Source: Defluviitaleaceae bacterium (GTDB lineage: Bacteria; Bacillota; Clostridia; Lachnospirales; WQUN01). From it: 64,000 bases of DNA. This document shows, piece by piece, positions 19,735 through 29,684 of this stretch (its first letter is position 1; each line of letters starts with the position of its first letter). The position numbers and the translations under genes were made by a program. The notes beneath the pieces are model-generated. The model did not search any database. It had not been told where the DNA came from and saw only the letters and a program-made list of their open reading frames with translations. The stretch lies in assembly GCA_009780185.1 (NCBI GenBank), contig WRAN01000005.1, forward strand, positions 62,001 through 126,000, written 5' to 3'.

Positions 19735-20748
19735 CTACGATAGTTGATATTCGTCTTTTATGTTTGCGAAGTCAATTGGGCCGTCTTTTGCCAGGTGGCA
19801 CGCTACTTGTTGCCCTTCACCTACCTGATGTAACTCAGGTAAATCCTTAAAGCAGGTGCTATAGGCGTATGGGCATCTGGTATGGAATGGGCAGCCTTTT
19901 GGTGGGTTTATTGGGGAGGGGACATCGCCTTGCAGAATTATCCGCTCCTTTTTCTCCAGCATATTGGTGCTGGGGATTGAGGAGAGCAGAGCGTAAGTAT
20001 ATGGGTGGCCAGGGTGTTGAAATAGGGCTTTTTTATCAGATATCTCCATGATTTTGCCTAGGTACATTACTATGATTCTGTCAGAGATATGCCGCACTAC
20101 CCCTAGGTCGTGGGAGATAAATACATAAGTAAGTTGATATTTTTTTTGTAGGCTTTTTAGCAGGTTTAGCACTTGGGCTTGGATGGAAACATCTAGGGCG
20201 CTTACTGCTTCGTCGCAGACTATTAGCTTTGGCCTTACGCTTAGGGCGCGGGCTATTCCTATCCTTTGTCGCTGGCCGCCACTAAATTGGTGGGGGTAGT
20301 GGTCTATATGGTGCTCTCCTAGCCCAACGGTTTCTAGGATATTGAGGATATCTTGCCGTCTGTTGGTCTTGTTTCCTATATTTTGGATATCCATTGCTTC
20401 GCATATGGTTTGGTATACAGTGCGGCGTGGATTGATAGATGCATATGGGTCTTGGAAAATGATTTGGATATCGCCGCGTTTTTTTCTCATTTCTTTATTT
20501 GATAGGGAAAGCAAATCCACTCCATCGAAAAGCACTTTTCCGCTATTGGGCTTTTCCAGCCGCAATATTGACCGCCCGGTGGTAGATTTCCCGCAGCCGC
20601 TTTCTCCTACTATGCTGATGGTTTCACCTGGATTTACTGTGAAGGAGATATCATCCACGGCTTTTACGTATTTCATCGTGCGGCCTAGTATGCCGCCTTT
20701 AATGGGGAAGTATTGCTTTAGGTTTTTTACTTCCAATAATGGTTTCAT
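19735..20748 (-). CDS. oppF: Oligopeptide ABC transporter ATP-binding protein (OppF-like)
   Basis: GESGCGKSTTGRSIL, SGGQRQRIGIARAL, C-terminal CPFHTRCPYA. Confidence 0.9.
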   Translation of the reverse strand: MKPLLEVKNLKQYFPIKGGILGRTMKYVKAVDDISFTVNPGETISIVGESGCGKSTTGRSILRLEKPNSGKVLFDGVDLLSLSNKEMRKKRGDIQIIFQDPYASINPRRTVYQTICEAMDIQNIGNKTNRRQDILNILETVGLGEHHIDHYPHQFSGGQRQRIGIARALSVRPKLIVCDEAVSALDVSIQAQVLNLLKSLQKKYQLTYVFISHDLGVVRHISDRIIVMYLGKIMEISDKKALFQHPGHPYTYALLSSIPSTNMLEKKERIILQGDVPSPINPPKGCPFHTRCPYAYSTCFKDLPELHQVGEGQQVACHLAKDGPIDFANIKDEYQLS

Positions 20749-21773
20749 TGCACTTCCCCCTTCCAGTGGTCTGATTGGTAGATTAGGCAGCGTACTTGAC
20801 GGCCTTCTATGGTTGTTAGCTCTGGCATGGCTTCATTGCAGATATCTTTGGCGTAGGGACAACGGGTAGCAAAGGCGCAGCCGGGGGGTAGATCGTATGG
20901 GCTTGGTACTGTGCCTTCTATGGTTTTTAGATTTTCTTCTGAGTCTTCTTCGTGGCTGGGCATACTTTCTAGTAAGCCTTTTGTGTACGGGTGTTTTGGG
21001 TCGGTGAAAAGGGAGAATACATCGGTGTATTCCACTATCTTGCCGCAGTACATAACGGCCACATGGTCGCAGGTTTCTGCTATTACACCTAAGTCGTGGG
21101 TGATCATGATTATAGATGTGCCCATTTCCCGCTGTAGACGTTTCATTAATGTTAAAATTTGGGCTTGGATGGTTACATCTAAAGCAGTGGTTGGCTCGTC
21201 GGCTATCAGAACATCGGGTCCGCAGGCAAGGGCTATGGCAATCATAACCCGTTGACGCATACCGCCAGATAGTTGGAATGGGTATTGCTTTGCCCGTTTT
21301 TGTGGCTCGGGCATACCTACAAGTTCTAGCATTTCCACTGCTTTATCCCAGGCGGCGAATTTGTTTTTGCCTTGATGGAAAATAATGGGTTCTGCTATTT
21401 GTGCACCTATGGTCATCGTGGGGTTAAGGGATGTCATTGGTTCTTGGAATACCATCGCAATCCTATTGCCTCGGATTTTTCTCATTTGGTTTTTGGAAAG
21501 GGAAAGCAAGTCCGTATCCATAAAGCGTATTTCCCCTTTATGGATATTGGCGGTAGTGCCTTCCAGCAATTGCAGAATAGAAAGGGATGCCACAGATTTC
21601 CCAGAGCCGCTTTCTCCTACTATCCCTAGGGTTTTGCCCTTTTCTATCGCGAAGCTTATACCATTTACTGCATCCACATATCCGCCATCTGTGGAAAAGG
21701 AAGTGTGCAGGTCTTTCACTTCCAAAACTATCTCCTTTGGCATTTCCCAGGAAATTATTTTTTTCTCAACCAT
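20745..21773 (-). CDS. oppD: Oligopeptide ABC transporter ATP-binding protein (OppD-like)
   Basis: [45 protein letters not shown]; start codon overlaps end of next gene. Confidence 0.9.
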   Translation of the reverse strand: MVEKKIISWEMPKEIVLEVKDLHTSFSTDGGYVDAVNGISFAIEKGKTLGIVGESGSGKSVASLSILQLLEGTTANIHKGEIRFMDTDLLSLSKNQMRKIRGNRIAMVFQEPMTSLNPTMTIGAQIAEPIIFHQGKNKFAAWDKAVEMLELVGMPEPQKRAKQYPFQLSGGMRQRVMIAIALACGPDVLIADEPTTALDVTIQAQILTLMKRLQREMGTSIIMITHDLGVIAETCDHVAVMYCGKIVEYTDVFSLFTDPKHPYTKGLLESMPSHEEDSEENLKTIEGTVPSPYDLPPGCAFATRCPYAKDICNEAMPELTTIEGRQVRCLIYQSDHWKGEVQ

Positions 21774-21783
21774 TTCACACCTC

Positions 21784-22707
21784 CTAGTTTAAGTCTATCC
21801 GCTTATTTACAAAGCGATAGGTAATATCTACCATCATGTTTACCATCACAAACAACAACGAGCAGACGAGAATTGCCCCTTGGGCAGTTGGGAAATCCCT
21901 AGTGGTTAGGGACTGCACCATCAATCGTCCTAGGCCATTAATGGCAAATATTGTCTCTGATATAACCGCACCGCTTAGCAGGAATCCAAACTGCAAGCCC
22001 ACAACAGTAATAACCGGGATTAGGGCATTGCGCAGTGCATGGCGGAAAATAACAATCCGCTCTGTCGCGCCCTTGGCGTAAGCTGTCCGGATATAGTCCT
22101 GATTAAAGACCTCCAGCATACTGGCTCTGGTCATACGGGCAATTACAGCAGAGCCGCCAATACCCAGCATCAAAGTAGGCATAACCATCTGCGCTGGGGT
22201 ACCCCAACCGGTTATAGGTAACCATCCCATCTGCAATGAGAAAAAGTTAATAAATATAACGCCTAACCAGAAGTTGGGCATACTCAGTCCCAGCAAGGCA
22301 ATCAGCATAAGTAGGGTATCAATAAATGACCGCCGCCACACAACGGATACTATGCCAATCATGAGTCCTATTAGCACCGAAGCGGCAGTAGCAGTGACTG
22401 CCAGCTGGATCGTGGTTAAAAATCGCACGTCAAATATTTCGTTGACCACTGGCATATCTGTGCGGATAGAGGTGCCCAGGTTGCCCCTTAACGCATTGGT
22501 TATATAGCGGAAATACTGAGTAAGTATTGGGTAGTGGAGGCCTAGGTTCCGTCGCATTTGCTCAATCTGCTCGGGGGATGCCACCTCTCCGGCCATGATA
22601 ACAGCCGGGTCTCCGGGCAGCATGTGCATCATCATAAATACTGCAAAGCTTACCCCAAGTACAACGGGGATAGCCTGCAAAAATCGCCTAACAGTAAAAG
22701 TAAGCAT
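21784..22707 (-). CDS. oppB: Oligopeptide ABC transporter permease (OppB-like)
   Basis: RRFLQAIPVVLGVSFAVFMMMHMLPGDPA; EAA loop RTAYAKGATERIVIFRHALRNALIPV. Confidence 0.92.
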   Translation of the reverse strand: MLTFTVRRFLQAIPVVLGVSFAVFMMMHMLPGDPAVIMAGEVASPEQIEQMRRNLGLHYPILTQYFRYITNALRGNLGTSIRTDMPVVNEIFDVRFLTTIQLAVTATAASVLIGLMIGIVSVVWRRSFIDTLLMLIALLGLSMPNFWLGVIFINFFSLQMGWLPITGWGTPAQMVMPTLMLGIGGSAVIARMTRASMLEVFNQDYIRTAYAKGATERIVIFRHALRNALIPVITVVGLQFGFLLSGAVISETIFAINGLGRLMVQSLTTRDFPTAQGAILVCSLLFVMVNMMVDITYRFVNKRIDLN

Positions 22708-22711
22708 ATCC

Positions 22712-23548
22712 TCACCTCGTTTTCTTTGGCTCTAAATAATCTCGCAGGCCGTCACCAAACATGTTAATCCCTACAACCAATAGGAAAATCATCAGCCCGG
22801 GGAAATAAATCATATGTGGCGCCTGTATCAAAAAGGCACGCCCTCTATCCACCATTGCGCCCCATTCTGGGGTGGGTGGAGGCGTGCCAACACCCAAGAA
22901 AGACAGGGCTGCAGCGGTAACTATGGCGCCACCAACATTGAGAGTGGCCTGAACGATTATAGGCGAAAGTATATTGGGCAGAACATGCACAAAGATTATG
23001 CGGATATCTTTGGCCCCTATAGCCCTGATAGCATCGATGTATTCCAGCTTTTTTACACTAAGGGTCGAGCCTCGCACAATACGGGCAAAGCTGGGAACCG
23101 CAAAAATAGCAACAGCAAGGATTACATTGCGGGTAGAAGACCCCAGTACCGTAACAATGGCAAGCGCCAGAAGTAATCCAGGGAAGGCCAGCAAAATATC
23201 TATAAATCGCATGATGATGGAGTCCTTTACTCCTCCAAAATATCCGGCAACTATCCCTAGTACAGTGCCAATGGCAGCGCCAATGGCTGTTGCGGCAACA
23301 CCCACAATAAGGCTAACCCGCGCGCCATAAAGAATCCGACTCAGATTATCTCGGCCCAAGTCATCTGTTCCAAGCCAGTGGTCAGACGACGGGGCCTGGA
23401 GTCGTCGTGGGATTACGACTTCTAATGGGTCATAAGGTGCCAATAGTGGCGCCAGAAGCGCAATGGCAACAAAAAATAGGACAATACTTGCGCCAATCCA
23501 CATTTGAATATCTTTGGGTCTTCGCCTAATAAACCTGCGACTTTTCAT
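22712..23548 (-). CDS. oppC: Oligopeptide ABC transporter permease (OppC-like)
   Basis: HWLGTDDLGRDNLSRILYGARVSL and AIRAIGAKDIRIIFVHVLPNILSPIIV. Confidence 0.92.
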   Translation of the reverse strand: MKSRRFIRRRPKDIQMWIGASIVLFFVAIALLAPLLAPYDPLEVVIPRRLQAPSSDHWLGTDDLGRDNLSRILYGARVSLIVGVAATAIGAAIGTVLGIVAGYFGGVKDSIIMRFIDILLAFPGLLLALAIVTVLGSSTRNVILAVAIFAVPSFARIVRGSTLSVKKLEYIDAIRAIGAKDIRIIFVHVLPNILSPIIVQATLNVGGAIVTAAALSFLGVGTPPPTPEWGAMVDRGRAFLIQAPHMIYFPGLMIFLLVVGINMFGDGLRDYLEPKKTR

Positions 23549-23982
23549 AAAGATACGCCTCCTGAATTATTTTCGTGGCCCGAAAAAAGATATTCCGGGG
23601 ATAATACGCCCAAAAAAAATTAAAAGCAAGAGGCAATTTAATTTTGTCAATATTGAAAAATTACGAATCTTTGGATTATAAACCTAGGAGATAGCACTCA
23701 TGTGATAATTGTACATGCATTTTTTAAGGTTGCCTTTGTGCTAATTAATAATTGAAAAGTAATATGTGCGTGAAAATCACATAAAAAGAAAAATATTATT
23801 GTGAATATTGCCATATATGTCTAGGTAGAATATTTGTGCATATTTACGCCTTGCAATTGACAGCGGTCTATGATCCGTAGTAGAGTCCCCGACTAATAAC
23901 ATTCGCATGTGAATCGGTTCCGGCAATCTTGTTAAATGGAAACCTGGCATTTTGCCGGAATCAAAACAAGGAGGAATAGAAC

Positions 23983-25770
23983 ATGGCAAGAAGAATTAGT
24001 TTAAGGGTTTTGGCAGTATGTATGGTTTTAGTGTTGGCTCTGCTGATGATTACAGCTTGTAGCGGCGAGGAAGAGCAGCCTGCCGCAGGAGATAATCAAG
24101 AAGCAGCAACCACATCAACTCCAACACCCCAGTCAGACACTGGCACATCCAATGAAGAACCACCGGCAGGTCGTACAGGAGGCACTGTTACTTATGTAAT
24201 CCTGAATGAGTCACCATTTATGGACCCAATCAGGCAAAATGACTCTGCCACCAGTGATATCACCACCCAGATGATGGAGGGCTTGGTACGTTTTACACCA
24301 TACCCTTACAACGAGGTAGAGGGCGTACTTGCAACTGCATGGCGTCAGGTTGACCCAGTTACATGGGAGTTTGACCTACGTCAAGGAGTATACTTCCATG
24401 ATGGCTCATATTTCACTGCTGAGGCTTGGGTGCTGTCTATTCAAAGGTTATTAGACCCACGAGAAGCCGCTCCAGGTGCATTTATCTTGGAAATGGTAGA
24501 GGATGTAATTGCAGTTGATGATTACACAGTTCATGTAGTGTTGCAGTTCCCCTTTGTTCCTATTATTGGGCATCTTACTCACCAAGTGGCCTTTGCTATG
24601 AGCCGTGCTGCCTTGGCCGAGGAAGTAATGGCACGTATTGCCAACTTTGAGCCATTCGATGTCACAGATGATGACGATAATGTTGTGGAAACCGTAGAGG
24701 AATATGTACTATCTCCCTGGCAGGAAGCTGCACTTGCTTATGCCGAAAGCCGTGGACTTACCTTTGACAATCCACGTATGGTTACTGCTAATCCTGTAGG
24801 GACCGGGCCATTTGTGTTTAACCATAGAGTAAGTGGCGACTATACACAAATGTCTGCAAATCCTGATCATTGGCGGGCAACTCCGTCCTTTGATTATCTG
24901 ATTTTTAGAGCTATACCAGACTCAATCACTCGTTTTGCAATGGCACAAGTTGGCGAAGCCCAAGTATTCCCTGCGCAACCTACGGATGTTGTACAATTTC
25001 CGATGCATCCACAGCTTACCCTTTTGGAAATCGCAGGTACCGGTATTGACTATATTGGCTTCAACATGATGGAGGGCCCGCTTGCCGACGTTCGTGTCCG
25101 CCATGCTTTAACTATGGCTCTCAATGTTGACAGTGTAATCTTGGGTGCTTATGAAGGGATTGGTATCCCAGCCGTTGGCCCAATAGGCCCTAACGTACTG
25201 TATAGCCCTCATGATCAAATAGAGCGTCTGCCTTTTGACCCAGATGGTGCTCGTGCATTGCTGGAAGAAGCCGGATTTGGTGATGGCCTATCCCTTCGCT
25301 TCTGGGTAAACGAAGGTAACGCCGGCCGTATCGCAACAGCAGAGATTGCCCAGCACTATTGGGCGCAAATCGGTGTTGATATTACCATTGAAATCTTGGA
25401 ATGGGGCACATACCTAAACCATACAGCAGAAGGCTTACACGATATATTTATGATGGGTTGGACCACCGTAACTGGTGACCCTGACTATGGAACCTTCTCA
25501 CTATTTACAACAGAAAACTTTGGCAACTCTGGTAACCGGACATTCTACTCAAACCCTCGCGTTGATGAGCTTCTTATGGAAGGCCGTATGTCCACTGACT
25601 CTGCACGCCGTGCAGCAATTTACCTGGAACTGTCGCAAATCTTGGCAGAGGATGCACCTTGGATATATATCCGCCATCCAATATTCAACTGGGGAACCAA
25701 TGGAATAACAGGTTTTGGTGTTAATTTCAACAACACACCATACTTCTATCGTGTAACTCTTGTTGACTAA
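23983..25770 (+). CDS. oppA: Peptide ABC transporter substrate-binding lipoprotein (SBP_bac_5, OppA-like)
   Basis: Lipobox LLMITAC; ATAWRQVDPVTWEFDLRQGVYFHDGSYFTAE; divergent from oppCBDF. Confidence 0.88.
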   Translation: MARRISLRVLAVCMVLVLALLMITACSGEEEQPAAGDNQEAATTSTPTPQSDTGTSNEEPPAGRTGGTVTYVILNESPFMDPIRQNDSATSDITTQMMEGLVRFTPYPYNEVEGVLATAWRQVDPVTWEFDLRQGVYFHDGSYFTAEAWVLSIQRLLDPREAAPGAFILEMVEDVIAVDDYTVHVVLQFPFVPIIGHLTHQVAFAMSRAALAEEVMARIANFEPFDVTDDDDNVVETVEEYVLSPWQEAALAYAESRGLTFDNPRMVTANPVGTGPFVFNHRVSGDYTQMSANPDHWRATPSFDYLIFRAIPDSITRFAMAQVGEAQVFPAQPTDVVQFPMHPQLTLLEIAGTGIDYIGFNMMEGPLADVRVRHALTMALNVDSVILGAYEGIGIPAVGPIGPNVLYSPHDQIERLPFDPDGARALLEEAGFGDGLSLRFWVNEGNAGRIATAEIAQHYWAQIGVDITIEILEWGTYLNHTAEGLHDIFMMGWTTVTGDPDYGTFSLFTTENFGNSGNRTFYSNPRVDELLMEGRMSTDSARRAAIYLELSQILAEDAPWIYIRHPIFNWGTNGITGFGVNFNNTPYFYRVTLVD

Positions 25771-25782
25771 TCCTTAAAAAGA

Positions 25783-25826
25783 AAACCCCGGACTTACAGT
25801 TTATGGCTGTAGGTTCGGGGTTTTCG
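25783..25826. terminator. Bidirectional terminator
   Basis: AAAACCCCGgacttacag...ctgtaggttCGGGGTTTT between convergent genes. Confidence 0.8.
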
Positions 25827-25832
25827 CATTTT

Positions 25833-26657
25833 TTATCTTTCTCCAAATTTCTCAAAAAATATATCAGGTGACATCAGCGTTGGGGCATTTTCATTAATTT
25901 CTTCAATGCTCCATTCCCACCACTTTATGCGGAGTAGTGTTTCAATCATCTCAGGCGGGAAGCGGTAACGCTTTATTTTTGCTGGAACACCTACTACTAC
26001 GGCATACGGTGGTACATCATCTAACACAACAGTTCCTGACCCGATTATTGCCCCGTGCCCGATACTTGTGACAGAGGAGGCATTGATAAATGCGTTGGCA
26101 CCAATATAAACATCACTTCCGATTGTTATGCGGTTTTTGTTGTAGTTATAAGGATGTTTTGGGCTTGCGTTAAGCTTACTTTTAAATAGAGCCTTGTTTT
26201 CGTCCGTAAAAAATTCTTCAATATCATCACTGGTAAAAATCATATCAAGCTGGTGGTTAACACCCATATCGGCAGAGCCATTAATGGAAGTAAAATGGCC
26301 GATGCTTTCTATATATCCATTTTTGCAACCTCCAACTATTCCTTCGCCAAAATATGTCATTCTACCAATCTTTACACCATGACATTCCCATTCGAAAGGC
26401 GTTTCGCCACCCTCGTCTTCAAAAACAATATAGTCATTAAAATATCTAAATGTCTTGCTTTGATCATCGGCTTGGAAATCATAACAATCGTTTTCTGTTA
26501 CAGCAACGACGAAGTGCTTAGCCGCATCAACAGCTTCGGCAATATGAAATTTATATGGTTTTAGTGCCCGCATAAGAGCACGGGTAGGATTGCCCCAAAT
26601 CGCTATCTTGCGCCCGTTGAGATATCGCTCCAGCACTTGTTCGCATCTAGTTTTCAT
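25833..26657 (-). CDS. CatB-like hexapeptide-repeat acyltransferase
   Basis: Left-handed beta-helix repeats ITIGSDVYIGANAFINASSVTSIGHGAIIGSGTVVLDDVPPYAVVVGVPAKIKRYRF; start trimmed from 26690. Confidence 0.85.
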   Translation of the reverse strand: MKTRCEQVLERYLNGRKIAIWGNPTRALMRALKPYKFHIAEAVDAAKHFVVAVTENDCYDFQADDQSKTFRYFNDYIVFEDEGGETPFEWECHGVKIGRMTYFGEGIVGGCKNGYIESIGHFTSINGSADMGVNHQLDMIFTSDDIEEFFTDENKALFKSKLNASPKHPYNYNKNRITIGSDVYIGANAFINASSVTSIGHGAIIGSGTVVLDDVPPYAVVVGVPAKIKRYRFPPEMIETLLRIKWWEWSIEEINENAPTLMSPDIFFEKFGER

Positions 26658-26753
26658 AAGCGCCTCCAAATAATTAATGACAAATGTCACTTATACAGTA
26701 AATATTTATTAACTATACTTTGACTATAAAATGAAAAATGAGGAGTTGTTGCA

Positions 26754-27158
26754 ATGATGAATTACATTCCAGAGCCAATAGTGTACAATGAGGCAGAGGC
26801 CGAAAAATCTAGGCTATTAAGCCTTTACAACATCATAGACTGGATAGATTTTGGGCTGATATTTGCTATTATTGCCTATAGTGCCGTCTCTTTCCAAGAG
26901 CTTGGGGAAGGCTTGGAGCTATTTGAATCAGGATGGCTGGTTTATTTATTAGATTTTCCCCCTTCAGTCATAGGGTTATTGTTGTGTCTGGCGTCTTTGG
27001 TAGTATCGGTAAGCGCCATTGCCACTGCTATAATGATCCAAAGAAAAGGTGCTAACAAAAGCAAATTGCGTTTGTTTTCGCGCTTTATTGTATGGGGCGT
27101 CTGGATTCCTGTAGACATATATCTAATATTTATCACTATTGCGGGCTTAGTAAGATAG
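26754..27158 (+). CDS. Hypothetical membrane protein
   Basis: 134 aa, about 3 TM helices, RBS GAGGAG upstream. Confidence 0.6.
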   Translation: MMNYIPEPIVYNEAEAEKSRLLSLYNIIDWIDFGLIFAIIAYSAVSFQELGEGLELFESGWLVYLLDFPPSVIGLLLCLASLVVSVSAIATAIMIQRKGANKSKLRLFSRFIVWGVWIPVDIYLIFITIAGLVR

Positions 27159-27186
27159 CCCCGCTTCTACATAAGCAGCTCGGCCT

Positions 27187-27615
27187 TTAATCAAGCATAT
27201 CGCGGAACACGGCCTCAAACTTATCATTATCAGCTTTGGAGCGCTTAGCCGGCCCTTTAGTCCGGCCACCGCTTCTGCGCACAGCAGCGCTAAAATGCCG
27301 CTCCATAAGCAACCTATCAATATTATCTGTTGTAAACACAAGTCCATTTTGATTGACAGCTCGCGCACCTTTACCGAGTACCATGGCGGCAAGGCCATAA
27401 TCTTGAGTTACTACAATATCATCGCGGCTCAAACGCCCCATCAAGGCATAATCAACGCTGTCTGCGCCCTTGTCTACAGTAATGACTGTGCTGTATCCGT
27501 CATTTAGCTGATGGGATGTGTCTATCAACATGGTTACGGGAATACTTCGCTGCCTAGCCAGTTTCACAATGATTTCCTTAACCGGGCAAGCGTCTGCGTC
27601 TACTAGGATTTTCAT
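27187..27615 (-). CDS. YaiI/YqxD (UPF0178) family protein
   Basis: MKILVDADACPVKEIIVKLARQRSIPVTMLIDTSHQL...VVTQDYGLAAMVLGKGA; start trimmed from the ORF track. Confidence 0.93.
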   Translation of the reverse strand: MKILVDADACPVKEIIVKLARQRSIPVTMLIDTSHQLNDGYSTVITVDKGADSVDYALMGRLSRDDIVVTQDYGLAAMVLGKGARAVNQNGLVFTTDNIDRLLMERHFSAAVRRSGGRTKGPAKRSKADNDKFEAVFRDMLD

Positions 27616-27735
27616 TTTGCCATTTTCCTTTTTTATGATAACGTAAATCGTTAAAATTATTGATGTCTCAATATTGGCAAGCTTAACAGACATTAAGTTA
27701 TAATTCAATTAAGGCCTTTCAAATCTGGATATAAA

Positions 27736-27772
27736 AATACCCTTTCGTATTGGAAAGGGTATTTTTTATGTG
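27736..27772. terminator. Intrinsic terminator
   Basis: AAATACCCTTTCGTATTGGAAAGGGTATTTTTT. Confidence 0.8.
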
Positions 27773-27785
27773 CATTGAGGCTTTA

Positions 27786-28382
27786 TTACTCAGGCAAGTG
27801 TACAGTCATCGTACATCCCTTACCGCCGCAAATAATACTTTCGATAAACTCCATCCTTATATCATCTCCGAAAGCGATTTTGAACATTTTGCCTGTATGT
27901 CCAATAGTACAGCAGTGACAGAATATTTTTGAAACAACTTTCTCAGTATTCCTGGCAAGAAAGCAATGGCATCCCTTACCGCAGCTTCCCGCATTGGGGT
28001 TTTCCATTAATGGTTTTGTTAGGTACAATACATTGCCTTGTAGCTTTAGTGTATCCACATCCCCGTTATATTTTTTGTACATCCACTTCCCAAACGAATC
28101 GACAAACTCCTCAAGAGTCTTACTATTATCATAAAACTCCTTCATAGCTGCTGCATTTCCAGCATCGCCCCCGCCGCAAGGACACCGATTTGCCATCATT
28201 GCCTGCAAAAATGCTTTGTCGTCAAGTTTATCCATACCGGTTACGAAGTTGTCAAACCAATTAGCTAAAAATATTGGGTCGTTTTTTATGCTATCTATAT
28301 CACCGAATAATGTCTCCCGCGTATCTTTGCCATATTTTTCTTCTATGTCACCTGCAAGCTGTGAAATCCATTTTTTATTCAT
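27786..28382 (-). CDS. Cysteine-rich hypothetical protein (DUF6144-like)
   Basis: 198 aa; CPCGGG, CGKGCHC, CHCC, CGGKGC; overlaps the upstream MerR gene by ATGA. Confidence 0.6.
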   Translation of the reverse strand: MNKKWISQLAGDIEEKYGKDTRETLFGDIDSIKNDPIFLANWFDNFVTGMDKLDDKAFLQAMMANRCPCGGGDAGNAAAMKEFYDNSKTLEEFVDSFGKWMYKKYNGDVDTLKLQGNVLYLTKPLMENPNAGSCGKGCHCFLARNTEKVVSKIFCHCCTIGHTGKMFKIAFGDDIRMEFIESIICGGKGCTMTVHLPE

Positions 28383-29500
28383 TAGCTCATCCCCCTATCA
28401 TCGGAGTTACAGCTGATCCACATTGCAGGGCGGATGCCACCATTGCTGCCGCTTTCCTCACGGCTACGCATCCACACATCATCGCCACATAAGAAAATCT
28501 CACCTATTAAACCAATACTACCGGTAGTATGCTGTCCTTGTCCACCTGGGGAGCGCAGCCACCACCAGCTTATAGATCCATCGGCTTTGTAAACCCTGCG
28601 GGTGCTGTTATATTGATCATTAATAAATTCTGTTCCGCCTTTTACAGCTACACCGCCTTCGAGTCCTTCGATATGAGTCCAGTTCCAGCCCTGACCACCC
28701 TGTAAATCACCGCTATCACCAAAATACTTAATAACTTCGTCGTAGCTTAATAGGAATATTTTATCAACTGTTGGATTGCCGCACTCTGTGCCGTGCCATG
28801 GGTTATCCCGGTCACTTACCTGTGTTTCTTGTATTTGTAATTGCTCTTCAAGGGTAAAAGATTCGTAGAATGAACCATTTAGATGCTGCCGCATTTCACA
28901 ATGCTCCCATGTAATGTTTACGGCTTCACTGTGATATGAGCGTTCTTCAACAATGTTTTCGGTGATAATTAACATCTTTCCATCTTTTTCTTCTAATACC
29001 CGCCATAAATGCTTGCCAAAGGGTATAATCTTGGCTTCTGCTTTCTTTGGATTTTCCATCGATGATGCCTCCTTTATCAGATTTTTTGATAGAGAGAGAT
29101 TTTCAACAATGGAAAGCATAGACGAATTAGTCAATAAACTATAGTTGATATAAATATCTTTACTGTGCCTAAGCTCGCCAAGCAGGCGAATCAAGATATC
29201 GCGGATTGTGGAAAGATTTTTGATTTCATCATCAAGTTCATTTATATTCTGTATGAAAATAACCAAAGCTTCGCTTGTTTGCAGGTTATCTAATATAATC
29301 TGGATATGCTTCATCGGGACACGCAATTTTCGTAACACGATGATTTGCTGCAACCGCAAAAGGGCGGTATCGTCGTATACCCGGTAAGCATAATCATCTT
29401 TCCGCTGGCTATGGATAAGCCCGATATCTTCATAATAGCGTAGCATTCGGGTTGATATTCCATATGCTTTAGATACATGATTGATAGTTTTGAGTTCCAT
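28382..29500 (-). CDS. MerR-family regulator fused to a C-terminal DUF6273-like domain
   Basis: MELKTINHVSKAYGISTRMLRYYEDIGLIHSQRKDDYAYRVYDD (MerR HTH); C-terminal ISWWWLRSPGGQG...GGIRPAMWISC (DUF6273-like). Confidence 0.8.
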   Translation of the reverse strand: MELKTINHVSKAYGISTRMLRYYEDIGLIHSQRKDDYAYRVYDDTALLRLQQIIVLRKLRVPMKHIQIILDNLQTSEALVIFIQNINELDDEIKNLSTIRDILIRLLGELRHSKDIYINYSLLTNSSMLSIVENLSLSKNLIKEASSMENPKKAEAKIIPFGKHLWRVLEEKDGKMLIITENIVEERSYHSEAVNITWEHCEMRQHLNGSFYESFTLEEQLQIQETQVSDRDNPWHGTECGNPTVDKIFLLSYDEVIKYFGDSGDLQGGQGWNWTHIEGLEGGVAVKGGTEFINDQYNSTRRVYKADGSISWWWLRSPGGQGQHTTGSIGLIGEIFLCGDDVWMRSREESGSNGGIRPAMWISCNSDDRGMS

Positions 29501-29636
29501 TGTCTCACCTCCTTTAAAAATGATGATAAAGTGCGACACGGTGTTAGAGTCAAGTATAACGATTCAATGATATAGCGAATCAATGCAAAATCAGTCAAGA
29601 TTGTTTCTCATTTAATTCGCTATGCTTGTTAAATAG

Positions 29637-29678
29637 AAAATCCCTTCCAGGCGTGCCTTGAAGGGGTTTTCATTTATA
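29637..29678. terminator. Intrinsic terminator
   Basis: AAAATCCCTTCCAGGCGTGCCTTGAAGGGGTTTT between MerR and GH4 genes. Confidence 0.65.
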
Positions 29679-29684
29679 TAATAT

